A DNA stretch of 64,000 nucleotides from Williamsia sp. CHRR-6 (GTDB lineage Bacteria > Actinomycetota > Actinomycetes > Mycobacteriales > Mycobacteriaceae): the NCBI RefSeq assembly GCF_018474015.1, contig NZ_JAHCSG010000002.1:186001-250000 (forward strand), written 5' to 3'. The notes under the pieces were generated by a model, which saw only the letters and a program-made list of their open reading frames with translations, made no database searches and was not told the DNA's origin. Of this stretch, positions 37,799-47,542 are shown piece after piece. Both the position numbers and the translations under genes were made by a program. Position 1 is the first letter of the stretch, and every line of letters begins with the position of its first letter.

Positions 37799-39163
37799 AT
37801 GACGAACCAGGGACCGTTTCCCCCTCAACCTCCGGCCGGCGGGTACGGCGGCTACACCCCGGGGCCGGTGCCCTCAGAGGAGCCCGCCGCAGCTCCCCCC
37901 TACCCGGCGCCCGGCGGTGGCTACCCGGCCCCGACCAACCCGTACACGGCGCCCAACACCTGGGGTGCGACACCTGATCAGCAGCCGGCCTACGGGAGCC
38001 AGCAGTATCCCGACTCCGCAGCGTCGTCGGGCCCCTACTACTCGGCACCGCAGTCGCCCGCGCCACCTGCACCCGCGGAATGGTCTGCGGTTGCACCGCC
38101 ACCCGGGGGACAGGTGCCTCCCGGCTCGGTACCGCTGCCGCCGGGGTTCCCCACCTTCGGCGCCCCCGTGGGCAGCCCTCCGGCTCCGCCGTCGAACAAG
38201 TCGAACAACAAGCCGCTGATCATCGGTGGTGTGGCCGTCGCGGTGGTGGCTGTGCTCGCCATCGTCGGTGGTGTCGTGCTGTTCAGCGGTGGCGGCGGAC
38301 GGGACGGGGGCGGTGGGTCGGCGAAGGCGGCCACGACGGCCTACCTCAAGGCGATCTCCGATGGGGACGCGAAAACGGCACTGAAGTATGTCGAGCCGCC
38401 GGCCTCGCAGCTGCTGCTGACCGATGCCGTGCTCAAGAAGCAGCGCCAAGAGGCCCCGATCTCGAACGCGACGGTGCTCACGAGCTCCGAGTACGGCAAC
38501 ACGGGGACGGCCAAGGTGTCCTATCGGATGGGCGACCGCGATGTGCAGGGACAACTGCTGTTGAAGAAGGTCGATGGGACCTGGCAGATCGACCGAGGCG
38601 CAATCGACATCGATCTCGGACGTGTCGACGTGCCGTCGTTGACCGCTTTCGGCGTCGACGTGTCGAAGCAGTCGACGATCTCGGTGTTCCCCGGTCCGAT
38701 CGACTGGGGTTCAGGAAATCCCAACTACGCCGTGGACACCTCGACATTTGAGTACCCGATCAAGCCCGGCGATTTCGCATCGGCATACAGCCTCGACCCC
38801 AAGCTCAGCGAGACCGGTGGTGCAGCGGTGTTGGGTGCGGTGCAGGCCTACCTGAACAACTGTGCGACCAGCAAGCAGACCGACGCCGCCAAGGACAAGC
38901 CAGGCTGTGGCCAACAGGTGTTCGCCTACGACGCAGTCGATGGCACCGTGGCCTGGACGGCGCCACCGGTGACGCTGGAATCGCTGAAGCCGCGCTTTGA
39001 CGTCACCGAGGAAGGCAAGATTCGCATCTTCACCAACGTGACCTGGTCGGCCACCTTCCGCAAGAGAGACAACTCCACCTCCACCACGCAAGATCCTGAC
39101 CTGCTCGTCGGAAACATCGACCTGTCGGCCGATCCGGTGGTGTTCACTCCCGACCAACCGTGA
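37799..39163 (+). CDS. Membrane-anchored protein with Pro-rich cytoplasmic arm
   Basis: A 454-residue protein. Residues 1-135 are Pro/Gly/Tyr-rich (repeated PP and GGY motifs), a single membrane helix is at about 139-163 (LIIGGVAVAVVAVLAIVGGVVLF), and the rest is extracellular, starting with a small NTF2-like domain (AYLKAISDGDAKTALKYV). Two Cys pairs near the C-terminus. The layout is common in mycolate actinobacteria; function unknown. Ends directly before a dispersed repeat. Confidence 0.78.
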   Translation: MTNQGPFPPQPPAGGYGGYTPGPVPSEEPAAAPPYPAPGGGYPAPTNPYTAPNTWGATPDQQPAYGSQQYPDSAASSGPYYSAPQSPAPPAPAEWSAVAPPPGGQVPPGSVPLPPGFPTFGAPVGSPPAPPSNKSNNKPLIIGGVAVAVVAVLAIVGGVVLFSGGGGRDGGGGSAKAATTAYLKAISDGDAKTALKYVEPPASQLLLTDAVLKKQRQEAPISNATVLTSSEYGNTGTAKVSYRMGDRDVQGQLLLKKVDGTWQIDRGAIDIDLGRVDVPSLTAFGVDVSKQSTISVFPGPIDWGSGNPNYAVDTSTFEYPIKPGDFASAYSLDPKLSETGGAAVLGAVQAYLNNCATSKQTDAAKDKPGCGQQVFAYDAVDGTVAWTAPPVTLESLKPRFDVTEEGKIRIFTNVTWSATFRKRDNSTSTTQDPDLLVGNIDLSADPVVFTPDQP

Positions 39164-39170
39164 GCCGTGC

Positions 39171-39210
39171 GTCGACTGGGCGGAAACCGGCGTCGACTGG
39201 GCGCTAAACC
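39171..39210. repeat. Dispersed GTCGAC repeat, site A (two units)
   Basis: Two units of GTCGACTGGGCG begin at 39171 and 39192, separated by GAAACCGGC. The same unit occurs five times at 59269-59370 and twice on the other strand at 61018-61065. Intergenic, 8 bp after a stop codon. Confidence 0.85.
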
Positions 39211-39337
39211 AACTGTGCGTGGCTGTGGGACAGTGATCGCAGTCACAGTCTTCCAGGACGCGGATCCACCGAGGGGTCGCTGACGAACCACCTGCGGCCG
39301 ACCGTCAGCCGAATCCATGAGTCGAGGAGAAGTACCG

Positions 39338-40639
39338 ATGACCCAGACGACCTCTGCACCCACCCGGACCGGGGCCGCGAGTACGGTAGCCGAGCTCCTG
39401 GCGCCGTATGTCGGTGGTGAGATCCCGGTGCACCTCACGGCCTGGGACGGCAGCACCGCCGGGCCGGCCGACGCGCCGCGCGTCACCCTGCGCAGCCCTG
39501 ACGCACTCCGCCGATTGCTGTGGAGCCCAGGCGAACTGGGAGCCGCGCAGGCCTACGTGACCGGCGAGATCGAGGTGGACGGCGACCTGAACGAGGCGCT
39601 GACCCACGTGTGGCGGGTGATCGGTGAGCGCAACCTGGAGCGCATTAAGATCACGCCGGCGCGGGTGGCCCATCTGGTGCGTACCGTGGCCAAGCTCGGA
39701 GCCATCGGTCGTCCGCTGCCCGCCCCGGCGAGCCAGGCGGTGGTCAAGGGCAAGTTGCACACCCTGGCGCGTGATCGGGCCGCCATCAGTCACCACTACG
39801 ACCTGTCCAACGACTTCTACGCGCTGGTCCTCGACCCGAACATGGCCTACTCCAGCGCCTACTGGACCTCCGACGCCCCGGACTACACCCTGGAGCACGC
39901 TCAGCGCGACAAGCTGGATCTGGTGTGCCGCAAGATCGGACTCGACGCACGTCCGGGGATGCGGTTCCTCGACGTGGGCTGCGGGTGGGGCTCGCTGAGC
40001 CTGTTCGCCGCGGCCGAGTACGGCGCGCAGGTCACCGGCGTCACCATCTCGAAGGAGCAGAAGGCGTTCATCGACGCCCGCATCGCCGAACGTGGACTCG
40101 GCGACCGTGTGGAGATCCGGATCCAGGACTACCGGCAGATCCCCGACGGCCCCTTCGATGCCGTCGCCTCCATCGAGATGGGCGAACACGTCGGTCAGGA
40201 GAACTACCCCACTTACACGAAAGCACTGCACGACAACGTGATCGAGGGGGGAAGGGTGCTGATCCAGCAGATGTCGCGCAAACACGGCGACAACCCCGGT
40301 GGTGGCCCGTTCATCGAGCAGTTCATCGCCCCCGACATGTTCATGCGCCCGGTGGGCGAGACTGTGGCGATGATCGAGCAGTCCGGTCTGGAGGTACGCG
40401 ACGTGCACGCGCTGCGTGAGCACTATGTCCGCACCGTCGACGCCTGGTACGAGACGTTCGAGAGCCGATGGGACGACGTGGTCTCGATGGTGGGGGAGGA
40501 GACGGCGCGGGTGTGGCGGCTGTATCTCGTCGGTGGCGGGATGGCGTTTCGGGACGGGCGCATGGGTGTCGATCAGATCTTGTCGGTGCGCCCCGACGGC
40601 CGCGGCCGCTCATCCATGCCGCCGGTGCGGGACTTCTGA
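39338..40639 (+). CDS. Cyclopropane-fatty-acid synthase-type SAM methyltransferase
   Basis: A 433-residue SAM-dependent methyltransferase of the CFA synthase family: HYDLSNDFYALVLDPNMAYSSAYW, the SAM site FLDVGCGWGSLSLFAAAEYG and EMGEHVGQENYPTY. It would methylate double bonds of phospholipid-bound acyl chains, as UfaA1 does in mycobacteria (tuberculostearic acid route). ATG 39338 is preceded by GAGGAG; ATG 39317 is a weaker alternative. Runs into the DUF1295 gene at 40641 with a 1-bp gap, so both are cotranscribed. Confidence 0.88.
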   Translation: MTQTTSAPTRTGAASTVAELLAPYVGGEIPVHLTAWDGSTAGPADAPRVTLRSPDALRRLLWSPGELGAAQAYVTGEIEVDGDLNEALTHVWRVIGERNLERIKITPARVAHLVRTVAKLGAIGRPLPAPASQAVVKGKLHTLARDRAAISHHYDLSNDFYALVLDPNMAYSSAYWTSDAPDYTLEHAQRDKLDLVCRKIGLDARPGMRFLDVGCGWGSLSLFAAAEYGAQVTGVTISKEQKAFIDARIAERGLGDRVEIRIQDYRQIPDGPFDAVASIEMGEHVGQENYPTYTKALHDNVIEGGRVLIQQMSRKHGDNPGGGPFIEQFIAPDMFMRPVGETVAMIEQSGLEVRDVHALREHYVRTVDAWYETFESRWDDVVSMVGEETARVWRLYLVGGGMAFRDGRMGVDQILSVRPDGRGRSSMPPVRDF

Positions 40640-40640
40640 G

Positions 40641-41450
40641 ATGAACTCTGGCGCAATCGACTTCGACTGGGCTCGATTCGGCGTGGTGGTCGGGGCCAGC
40701 CTGGCCGCCACGCTGGTGTTTCTGGGGATCACCGCAGTCATCGGATTCCGCATCGGCCGCCACAACGTGGTCGACGTGACCTGGGGGTCGGGGTTCGTGG
40801 TGATCGCCGCGGTGTCGGCGGCGGTCGGCAACGGTGACCTGTGGCGCCGACTGCTGGTGTTCGCGCTCGTCGCGGTCTGGGGGCTGCGGCTCTCGGGATC
40901 GCTGTTACGACGTACCTGGGGCAAGGGTGAGGACCCCCGCTACACCGCGTTGCTGGACAAGGCGCCCGGTAATCGGACGTGGGCGGCGATAACCAAGATC
41001 TACCTGACACAGGCGCCGGCGCTGTGGTTTGTGTCGCTGCCGGTGCAGGTGTCGGCCGCAGCGCACGGCGAGCTGTGGGTGTTCGCGGTGATCGGCAGCA
41101 TCGTCTGGGCAGTGGGGCTCACCTTCGAGGCGGTCGGGGACTGGCAGATGGACCGGTACAAGGCCGATCCACACCGCCCGCCGGTGATGGATCGTGGCCT
41201 GTGGCGATACACGCGTCACCCGAACTACTTCGGCGACGCCTGCGTGTGGTGGGGGATCTTCCTGGTCTGTCTCACCTTCTGGCCGACGGTGGCCACCATC
41301 GCCTCACCGATCGCCATGACCTACTTCCTGGTCTTCGCCACCGGTGCGCGGCTGCTGGAAAAGCACATGGCAACCCGACCGGGATACCCCGAGTACCAGC
41401 AGCGCACCAGCTACTTCATCCCGTGGCCGCCGAAGAAGGCGGTTGCCTGA
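40641..41450 (+). CDS. DUF1295 / steroid 5-alpha-reductase-like membrane protein
   Basis: A 269-residue membrane protein of the DUF1295 (3-oxo-5-alpha-steroid 4-dehydrogenase C-terminal-like) family with about six hydrophobic segments and the conserved end LWRYTRHPNYFGDACVWWG ... PGYPEYQQRTSYFIPWPP. The family comprises lipid-modifying reductases or methyltransferase-like proteins of the ER or cytoplasmic membrane. It immediately follows the CFA synthase-like gene, as in mycobacteria, so it probably acts on the same acyl chains; the exact reaction is not established. Confidence 0.85.
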   Translation: MNSGAIDFDWARFGVVVGASLAATLVFLGITAVIGFRIGRHNVVDVTWGSGFVVIAAVSAAVGNGDLWRRLLVFALVAVWGLRLSGSLLRRTWGKGEDPRYTALLDKAPGNRTWAAITKIYLTQAPALWFVSLPVQVSAAAHGELWVFAVIGSIVWAVGLTFEAVGDWQMDRYKADPHRPPVMDRGLWRYTRHPNYFGDACVWWGIFLVCLTFWPTVATIASPIAMTYFLVFATGARLLEKHMATRPGYPEYQQRTSYFIPWPPKKAVA

Positions 41451-41537
41451 AAAGGCATTGTCGGCAGGCCATTGTTGGGGTGCTGGACACTCGGTGGTCA
41501 ACTTCCCGTTTCCGTGGCGTTCACCTACACGCGTTGC

Positions 41538-43283
41538 ATGTCACGCATGGTTCTCAACCCCGACGGGCTCACCCCCAACGCAGGCATCCCGGTGTCGCAC
41601 GCCGAGCAGATGACCGCAGCCGAGCAACATGACTGGCACCGTGGCCACCTGCGGGCGCGACCGGTGTCGCGCCGCAACTTCCTGGCCGGAAGTGCGGCTG
41701 CGGCCGCCGCCGCCGGGGTGGGCAACGCGGCCTGGACGGGCATCGCCTACGCCGCCGACGCCCCGCTGGCGATCGGGGGACGACACCTGTCCTACGGCAA
41801 CGACCCCGCCACCCAGCTCACCTTCTCCGCGCAGCTGTCGCGAAACCCGGGTGCGGCAAAGGTTTTCCTCGACTACGGGCCGACTCCGCTGCTGGGGGCC
41901 ACCGCGGCGGTGGAGGTCCGCAACCTGATCAGCCAGGTGCCGCGCTCTGACGGCGGTGTGTTGGCCGCCGAACAGTTCTACGTGCATGCGAAGGTGAGTG
42001 GCCTGACCCCACACACCTCCTACCACTACCGGTGGCGTGTCGCGGACGGCGCCAACCCGACCCAAGCCACCACCCCGCTGGCCACTGCCCAGACCGCCTT
42101 TCCCCGTGGACGTTTCGGCTCGTTCCGGTTCACCATGATGGCCGATCAGGGGATCGACGACACGCCCACCCAGCCGCCGGGTCTCAAGCCGGGGGAGTAC
42201 GACAACCAGACCACCGACCCCGACGACCTGCCCGGCATCCCGCACGCGAAGAACGTGGTGCGCCAGATCGCGTTGTCCCAGCCCGATTTCCACATCCTCG
42301 GTGGCGACATCTCCTATGCCGACATCGCCGGTCGCGGGACCCCGTTGGTCTTCACCCCCAGCGGCGGGTCCACCCCGTCGGGATCCGGGCGCTACAACCC
42401 CTACATGTGGGACGGCTACTTCGCCGAGATCGAACCGTCGGCAGCCACCACGCCGTGGTTCTTCGCCAGCGGCAACCACGACATCGAAAGCCTGTACAGC
42501 CCCAACGGATATGGGGCACACGAGATCCGGTTGGCCCAACCCACCAACGGTCCGGCCAAGTGCCCGCTGACCTACTCGGTGGTCTACGGCAACCTTGCGG
42601 TGCTCTCCCTCGACGCCAACGACGTGTCCAACGAGGTCAAGGCGCTCAAAGGCTACAGCGGTGGAACCCAGCAGTCGTGGTTGGCCACCACGTTGGCCGC
42701 GCTGCGCGCCGACCCCGACATCGACTTCATCGTGGCGTTTTACCACGAGTGCGCCTACTCCACGACCAAGGATCACGCCAGCGACGACGGCGTGCGCAGC
42801 GCCTGGACGCCGCTGTTCGACCAGTACCACGTCGACGCGGTGTTCCAGGGCCACAACCATGTCTTCGAACGGTCCGACCCGATCCGAAACGGCAAGCCGC
42901 GCAAGGCCGCTCCCGACCGCTCGACGGTGTCGAGCAAGACCGACGGCACCGTGTACTACACCGTCGGCGGTGGCGGAAACTCCCGCTACGCGTTCCCCGA
43001 TGGGGTCAAGGAGAGCTACCGCGGTAACGCCCTGAGTGACACCTCGGTACCCAACAGCTACGTCTGGGCCGCCGATGGTTCCAAGACCCCTGAAACAGTC
43101 GAGTGGTCGCGGGTGCGGTTTCGCTCGTATTCGTTCGTGCGCGTGGACGTCACGCCCGGCATCCCCGGCGTGATCCCCAGCCGGATGACCGTGGTCGGTG
43201 TGGACGAATACGGAAAAGAGTTCGACGAGTTGACCTTCGAGCGTCGGGTGCCGCTCCTGGGAGGCATCGACTTCGGGTCATGA
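41538..43283 (+). CDS. Tat-exported purple acid phosphatase-like phosphoesterase, copy 1
   Basis: A 581-residue protein with a twin-arginine leader (SRRNFLAGSAAAAAAAG), a fibronectin-like N-terminal domain (residues 100-200) and a calcineurin-type phosphoesterase domain. Metal-site segments are MADQGID, GGDISYADI, SGNHDIES, FYHECAYS and QGHNHVFERSDP, the set of purple acid phosphatases. It releases phosphate from extracellular esters. Tandem paralogue follows at 43396. ATG 41538 chosen; 41547 possible. Confidence 0.88.
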   Translation: MSRMVLNPDGLTPNAGIPVSHAEQMTAAEQHDWHRGHLRARPVSRRNFLAGSAAAAAAAGVGNAAWTGIAYAADAPLAIGGRHLSYGNDPATQLTFSAQLSRNPGAAKVFLDYGPTPLLGATAAVEVRNLISQVPRSDGGVLAAEQFYVHAKVSGLTPHTSYHYRWRVADGANPTQATTPLATAQTAFPRGRFGSFRFTMMADQGIDDTPTQPPGLKPGEYDNQTTDPDDLPGIPHAKNVVRQIALSQPDFHILGGDISYADIAGRGTPLVFTPSGGSTPSGSGRYNPYMWDGYFAEIEPSAATTPWFFASGNHDIESLYSPNGYGAHEIRLAQPTNGPAKCPLTYSVVYGNLAVLSLDANDVSNEVKALKGYSGGTQQSWLATTLAALRADPDIDFIVAFYHECAYSTTKDHASDDGVRSAWTPLFDQYHVDAVFQGHNHVFERSDPIRNGKPRKAAPDRSTVSSKTDGTVYYTVGGGGNSRYAFPDGVKESYRGNALSDTSVPNSYVWAADGSKTPETVEWSRVRFRSYSFVRVDVTPGIPGVIPSRMTVVGVDEYGKEFDELTFERRVPLLGGIDFGS

Positions 43284-43395
43284 GCGCGGCCAGAGTAAAA
43301 ACTACTTTGCCGATACAACTAGTCTTCGCCGGTTGTTCATCTGTCGGCCATCCGCCGGGCACCAGCCCGGCCCGCAGATGCCGTGAGGTGAATGC

Positions 43396-45129
43396 ATGAC
43401 CGTGAATGAATCTCGCGCCAACCCGGCCGGCGAAACCGTTGACACCGGGATCCCGCGTTCTGTGGCCGCCTCGATGACCACCGCCGAGCAGTACGACTGG
43501 CATCAGTCGAACCTGCGCAAGCATGCGGTCACCCGGCGCAACTTCCTCTACGGCAGCGCCGCGGTGGCCGCCGCGGCGGGCATGGGCAACCTGGCTTGGT
43601 CGGGTATCGCCTACGCCGCCGACGCCCCGATCGCGGTCGGCGGCCGCCACGTCGCCTTCGGCAACGACGCGTCCACCCAGCTGCGGTTCTCCGCGCAGCT
43701 GTCCCGAAACCCCGGCGCCACCAAAGTGTTCCTCGACCACGGTCCCACCCCGGCGTTGGGCGCCACCACCGTGGCCGAGGTGCGCAACCTGGTCTCGCAG
43801 GTGCCCATCAGCACCGGCGGCATCCTCGGTGCCGAGCAGTTCTACGTGCACGCCGCGGTCAACGGTCTGCCGCCGGCGTTGCCGCACTACTACCGCTGGC
43901 GGGTCGAAGGGGGCGCGAGCACCGATGTGCGCAGCACCGCGCCCGCCCTGCCGCGCGGACGTACCGCAGGGTTCCGATTCACCATGATGGGCGATCAGGG
44001 AGTGGACGAAACCCCCACGCAGCCCGCAGGTCTCAAGGCCGGCGACTACGACAACCTGTACTACAAGCCCGACAACGACCCGACGGTCAAACACACACAG
44101 AACGTCGTCAACGCGATTGCCGCGCGTAAGCCCGCCTTCCACATCCTGGCCGGCGACATCGCCTACGCCGACCCCTCCGGCGGTGGCAAGCCCAACCAAT
44201 TCGTGCCCAGCGGCAGCGCGCCCAGCGGCTTTGACAAGTACAACCCGTTCGTGTGGGACGGCTACCTCTCGGCGATCGAGAAGAGTGCGTCGGTCGCGCC
44301 GTGGATGTTCGCCACCGGCAACCACGACATGGAGGCCATCTACAGCCCCAACGGCTATGGCGGGCATGCCAAACGACTCGATCTGCCCAGCAACGGCCCG
44401 GCGGGCTGTCCGTCGGTGTACTCGATCGTCTACGGCAACGTGGCGGTGCTCTCCCTCGACGCCAACGATGTCTCCTACGAGATCACCGCCAACACCGGCT
44501 ACAGCGGTGGCAAGCAGAACTCGTGGGTGCAGACCACGTTGGCGCAGTACCGCGCCGACCCGAACATCGACTTCATCGTCGCGTTCTTCCACCACTGTGC
44601 GTACTCCACCACCGACTCCCACGCCAGTGACGGCGGTGTGCGCGCGGCGTGGACCAAGCTGTTCGACCAGTACCAGGTGGACGCGGTGTTCCAGGCGCAC
44701 AACCACATCTTCGAACGCACCGATCCCATCCGGAACAACCAGCCGCGCAAGCCTGCTCCCGACGGCGCGACGGTGTCGAGCAAGACCGACGGCACCGTGT
44801 ACTACACCGTCGGTGGCGGCGGTCGGCCCCGCTACGGCTTCCAGCCCGGCGAGTCCGAGAGCTACCGCGGCAACGTGGCCAACGACACCTCCGTCAACAG
44901 CTATGTGTGGACCCCCGACGGCAAGAAGCAGACCGAGGCCATCGAATGGTCGCGGGTGCGATTCCGCAACTACTCGTTCGTCAGCATCGACGTGACCCCG
45001 GGCATCCCAGGGCTCACCCAGAGCACGATGGTCATCTCGGCCATCGACGAGTACGGCAAGGAATTCGACAAGCTGACCTTCACCCGCGCCATCCCGCTGA
45101 CCGGGCTGTTCAACTTCGGATCCTCCTAG
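43396..45129 (+). CDS. Tat-exported purple acid phosphatase-like phosphoesterase, copy 2
   Basis: A 577-residue paralogue of the preceding gene, roughly 60-65% identical. Leader TRRNFLYGSAAVAAAAG; metal-site segments MGDQGVD, AGDIAYADP, TGNHDMEA, FFHHCAYS and QAHNHIFERTDP. The last differs from copy 1 at QGH/QAH. GAGGTG precedes the ATG. The 112-bp gap between the genes could hold its own promoter (AT-rich near 43295-43325), so the two need not be cotranscribed. Confidence 0.88.
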   Translation: MTVNESRANPAGETVDTGIPRSVAASMTTAEQYDWHQSNLRKHAVTRRNFLYGSAAVAAAAGMGNLAWSGIAYAADAPIAVGGRHVAFGNDASTQLRFSAQLSRNPGATKVFLDHGPTPALGATTVAEVRNLVSQVPISTGGILGAEQFYVHAAVNGLPPALPHYYRWRVEGGASTDVRSTAPALPRGRTAGFRFTMMGDQGVDETPTQPAGLKAGDYDNLYYKPDNDPTVKHTQNVVNAIAARKPAFHILAGDIAYADPSGGGKPNQFVPSGSAPSGFDKYNPFVWDGYLSAIEKSASVAPWMFATGNHDMEAIYSPNGYGGHAKRLDLPSNGPAGCPSVYSIVYGNVAVLSLDANDVSYEITANTGYSGGKQNSWVQTTLAQYRADPNIDFIVAFFHHCAYSTTDSHASDGGVRAAWTKLFDQYQVDAVFQAHNHIFERTDPIRNNQPRKPAPDGATVSSKTDGTVYYTVGGGGRPRYGFQPGESESYRGNVANDTSVNSYVWTPDGKKQTEAIEWSRVRFRNYSFVSIDVTPGIPGLTQSTMVISAIDEYGKEFDKLTFTRAIPLTGLFNFGSS

Positions 45130-45438
45130 GCGGGTATCCGTTTCGACCCCGCGCGAGCGCGGCGTAGGCGCGAATTGTGCGGGTCGACGGCCGGGTTCAC
45201 GGTCTATCGGCAGCGTGACGCCCCACAGCGCGCCGGAGACGCTGTCAGACAGGGGTGTTCATCTGCGCGCCTCTTGTCGATGGGTGACCCGTCGCAGATC
45301 CGGGGCCGTGGTCGCGCGAGCGGAACGGTACGGGTCGCGGGCAATTGCTACGGTTGACAGTGCGCGTCGTCACGTCCCGGCGCAGCTGACGCCGATCGTC
45401 GGCCACCCGCGTGGCCCACGGAGATGGAGATTCCGCGC
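45130..45438. other. Intergenic region of about 310 bp
   Basis: No convincing ORF, repeat or hairpin was seen between the second phosphatase and the SDR-like gene. It holds the promoter for 45439, position not assigned. Confidence 0.5.
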
Positions 45439-46098
45439 ATGTCACGCTTCGCCATCATCGGCGGCCACGGCAAGATCGCACTGGAGACGACGCGGCTGCT
45501 CACCACGGCTGGTCACCAGGTGACCTCGCTGATCCGCAACCCTGATCACGGCGACGACGTGTCCGCGGTGGGCGGCACGCCGGTGATCGCTGACATCGAA
45601 CACTGCTCGAGCAGTGCGATTGCCGACATCATCACCGGCCACGACGCCGTGGTGTTCTCCGCCGGTGCCGGCGGCGGCAACCCCGAGCGCACCTTCGCGG
45701 TGGATCGCGAGGCCGCCATGCGATCGATCGACGCCGCATCGGCGGCCTCGGTAGATCGATTCGTGATGGTGTCCTACTTCGGTTCTTCGGTGGATCACCG
45801 TGTGCCACAAGACAACTCGTTTTACGCCTACGCCGAGGCCAAGGCCCACGCCGACCAATACCTGCGGGCGTCGGATCTGGCGTGGACAATCGTGGCGCCG
45901 AGCACGCTGTCCGACGATCCTGCGACCGGGCGAATCCGCACCCGCCAGGACGGGGCGCAGCGTGGCGTCACCGTTGCTCGAGCCGACGTGGCTGCGGTCA
46001 TCGTCGCGGTGCTCGCCGAGGGTTCCACCGTCGGCCGGATGATCGAGTTCACCGGCGGCGACACCCCGATCGCGGACAGCGTGGCGAGGGCATCGTGA
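45439..46098 (+). CDS. NAD(P)-binding atypical SDR (NmrA/YwnB-like)
   Basis: A 219-residue Rossmann protein: IIGGHGKIALETTRLL (glycine motif GGxGxxA near residue 8), MVSYFGSS, and Y-x-x-x-K (YAYAEAKAHADQYL). This is the atypical SDR group of NAD(P)-binding reductases or epimerase-like proteins. Catalytic chemistry not assignable. The next gene starts at GTGA, overlapping its stop, so they are cotranscribed. Confidence 0.83.
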   Translation: MSRFAIIGGHGKIALETTRLLTTAGHQVTSLIRNPDHGDDVSAVGGTPVIADIEHCSSSAIADIITGHDAVVFSAGAGGGNPERTFAVDREAAMRSIDAASAASVDRFVMVSYFGSSVDHRVPQDNSFYAYAEAKAHADQYLRASDLAWTIVAPSTLSDDPATGRIRTRQDGAQRGVTVARADVAAVIVAVLAEGSTVGRMIEFTGGDTPIADSVARAS

Positions 46099-47231
46099 TC
46101 CGGTCGGCACTGGGATCTGCTGCGGTCGGCGCCGTGGGCGCGGTCACCTCGTCGCTGGCTGCGGCCGGGCTGGCCACCGGTCGGGCGTTCGGGGCGTCGG
46201 CGCAAGCCATCGAACCGCACGTCGCCCACTCGGTGCACCGCGTGGACGGTGCGTTCGCCAACCGTGAACCGGCGACCCCGGTGGACCCGTCGCGCGGTGA
46301 CGCCGGGGCGATGATCTCCCAACGGCGACGCGGACGTCCGGCCGGGCCGGTGCCCGTGTTCGGCCTGCAGCGCATCGACGAACCCGGGGAGTTGGCGGTG
46401 ACCTGGCTCGGGCACGCCACCGCGCTGATCGAGATCGATGGCAGGCGTGTGCTCACCGACCCGGTGCTGAGCCGTCGGTGCTCGCCCTCGCAGGACATCG
46501 GGCCGTCGCGGCTGCACGGTGCGCCGTGCACCGTCGCCCAACTGCCGCCGCTGGATGTGGTGCTGATCAGTCACGACCACTACGACCACCTCGACATGCA
46601 GACCGTCGTCGAGATCGCCCGAGGCCAGCCGCAGGTTCGGTTCGTGGTCCCGATCGGGGTGGGAGCTCATCTGCAGTACTGGGGTGTCGCGGCCGATCGG
46701 ATCACCGACGCCGACTGGGGCCAGCAAGTCACGGTGGCCGACCTGGAGTTCGATTGTGTTCCAGCGCGCCACTTCTCGGGTCGGGGATTGGTTCGCAACC
46801 TCACCCAGTACGCCAGCTGGGGGATCCGGGGTGCTACCCGCAGCGCGTTTTTCACCGGTGACACCGGCTTCACCGAGGGTTACGCCGAGGCCGCGGCCCG
46901 CGGCGCCTACGAGCTGACGTTGGTCCCCATCGGTGCCTACGGCGACCTGTGGCCCGACATCCACGTCAACCCCGAGGAGGCGGTGGCGTTGCACCGACTG
47001 CTCGCCGGTGACTCGGTGGCCGACTCGCTGCTGGTACCCATCCACTGGGCCACCTTCAACCTGGCCCTACATCCCTGGGACGAACCGATTCGGCGGACGC
47101 TGGCCGCCGCCGAACGCTCGGGCGTGGCCACCGCGACCCCGGCACCCGGCACCCGGATCGATGTGGTGGCACGCACCGGTCGCGGAATCGAGCACGCGAA
47201 CTGGTGGCATCGGGTGGGCAGTCGGCGCTGA
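46095..47231 (+). CDS. MBL-fold metal-dependent hydrolase (UlaG / NAPE-PLD-like)
   Basis: A 378-residue metallo-beta-lactamase fold protein. Ligands: LGHATALIEIDG, the HxHxDH motif SHDHYDHLD, ARHFSGRG, FFTGDTGF and PIHWATFNLALHPWDEP. The N-terminal hydrophobic, Ala-rich region may be a membrane segment. This motif pattern (SHDHYDHLD, HxSxRG, HWATF) is that of NAPE-PLD/UlaG-like enzymes cleaving phosphodiesters or lactones. GTG 46095 overlaps the previous stop by 4 bp. Confidence 0.83.
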   Translation: MIRSALGSAAVGAVGAVTSSLAAAGLATGRAFGASAQAIEPHVAHSVHRVDGAFANREPATPVDPSRGDAGAMISQRRRGRPAGPVPVFGLQRIDEPGELAVTWLGHATALIEIDGRRVLTDPVLSRRCSPSQDIGPSRLHGAPCTVAQLPPLDVVLISHDHYDHLDMQTVVEIARGQPQVRFVVPIGVGAHLQYWGVAADRITDADWGQQVTVADLEFDCVPARHFSGRGLVRNLTQYASWGIRGATRSAFFTGDTGFTEGYAEAAARGAYELTLVPIGAYGDLWPDIHVNPEEAVALHRLLAGDSVADSLLVPIHWATFNLALHPWDEPIRRTLAAAERSGVATATPAPGTRIDVVARTGRGIEHANWWHRVGSRR

Positions 47232-47320
47232 TCGGGTGAGATCCGCGAGGCGAAATTGGGTGTGAGGAGGGAGATACACTAACGGCCCGCACGTCAGAAC
47301 GTCTCCAGGAGGGGTTTGCC

Positions 47321-47497
47321 ATGAACTTCAAGGATCTGATCAACAAGGCGAAATCGGCCATCAGCAAGAACCCGGGCATCATCGACAAGGGTGCTGACGC
47401 CGTGGACAAGGCGACCAAGGGCAAGTACTCCAGCCATGTGGACAAGGGTGCCGAGGCGCTCAAGGACGCCGCCAAGAAGCTCGACGGCCAGAAGTAG
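47321..47497 (+). CDS. Antitoxin of the MT0933/Rv0909 type
   Basis: A 58-residue, lysine-rich helical protein: MNFKDLINKAKSAISKNPG, DKGADAVDKATKGKYSSHVDK. It matches the Rv0909 antitoxin family, whose partner in M. tuberculosis is the SRPBCC protein Rv0910. Strong ribosome binding site, AGGAGGGG. The expected toxin homologue lies at 48897-49337, separated by a lipase gene. Too short for many ORF filters. Confidence 0.8.
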   Translation: MNFKDLINKAKSAISKNPGIIDKGADAVDKATKGKYSSHVDKGAEALKDAAKKLDGQK

Positions 47498-47542
47498 CAC
47501 ACGATCGCCCGCATACACCGCACCGCGCCGGCCATCTTTCTG

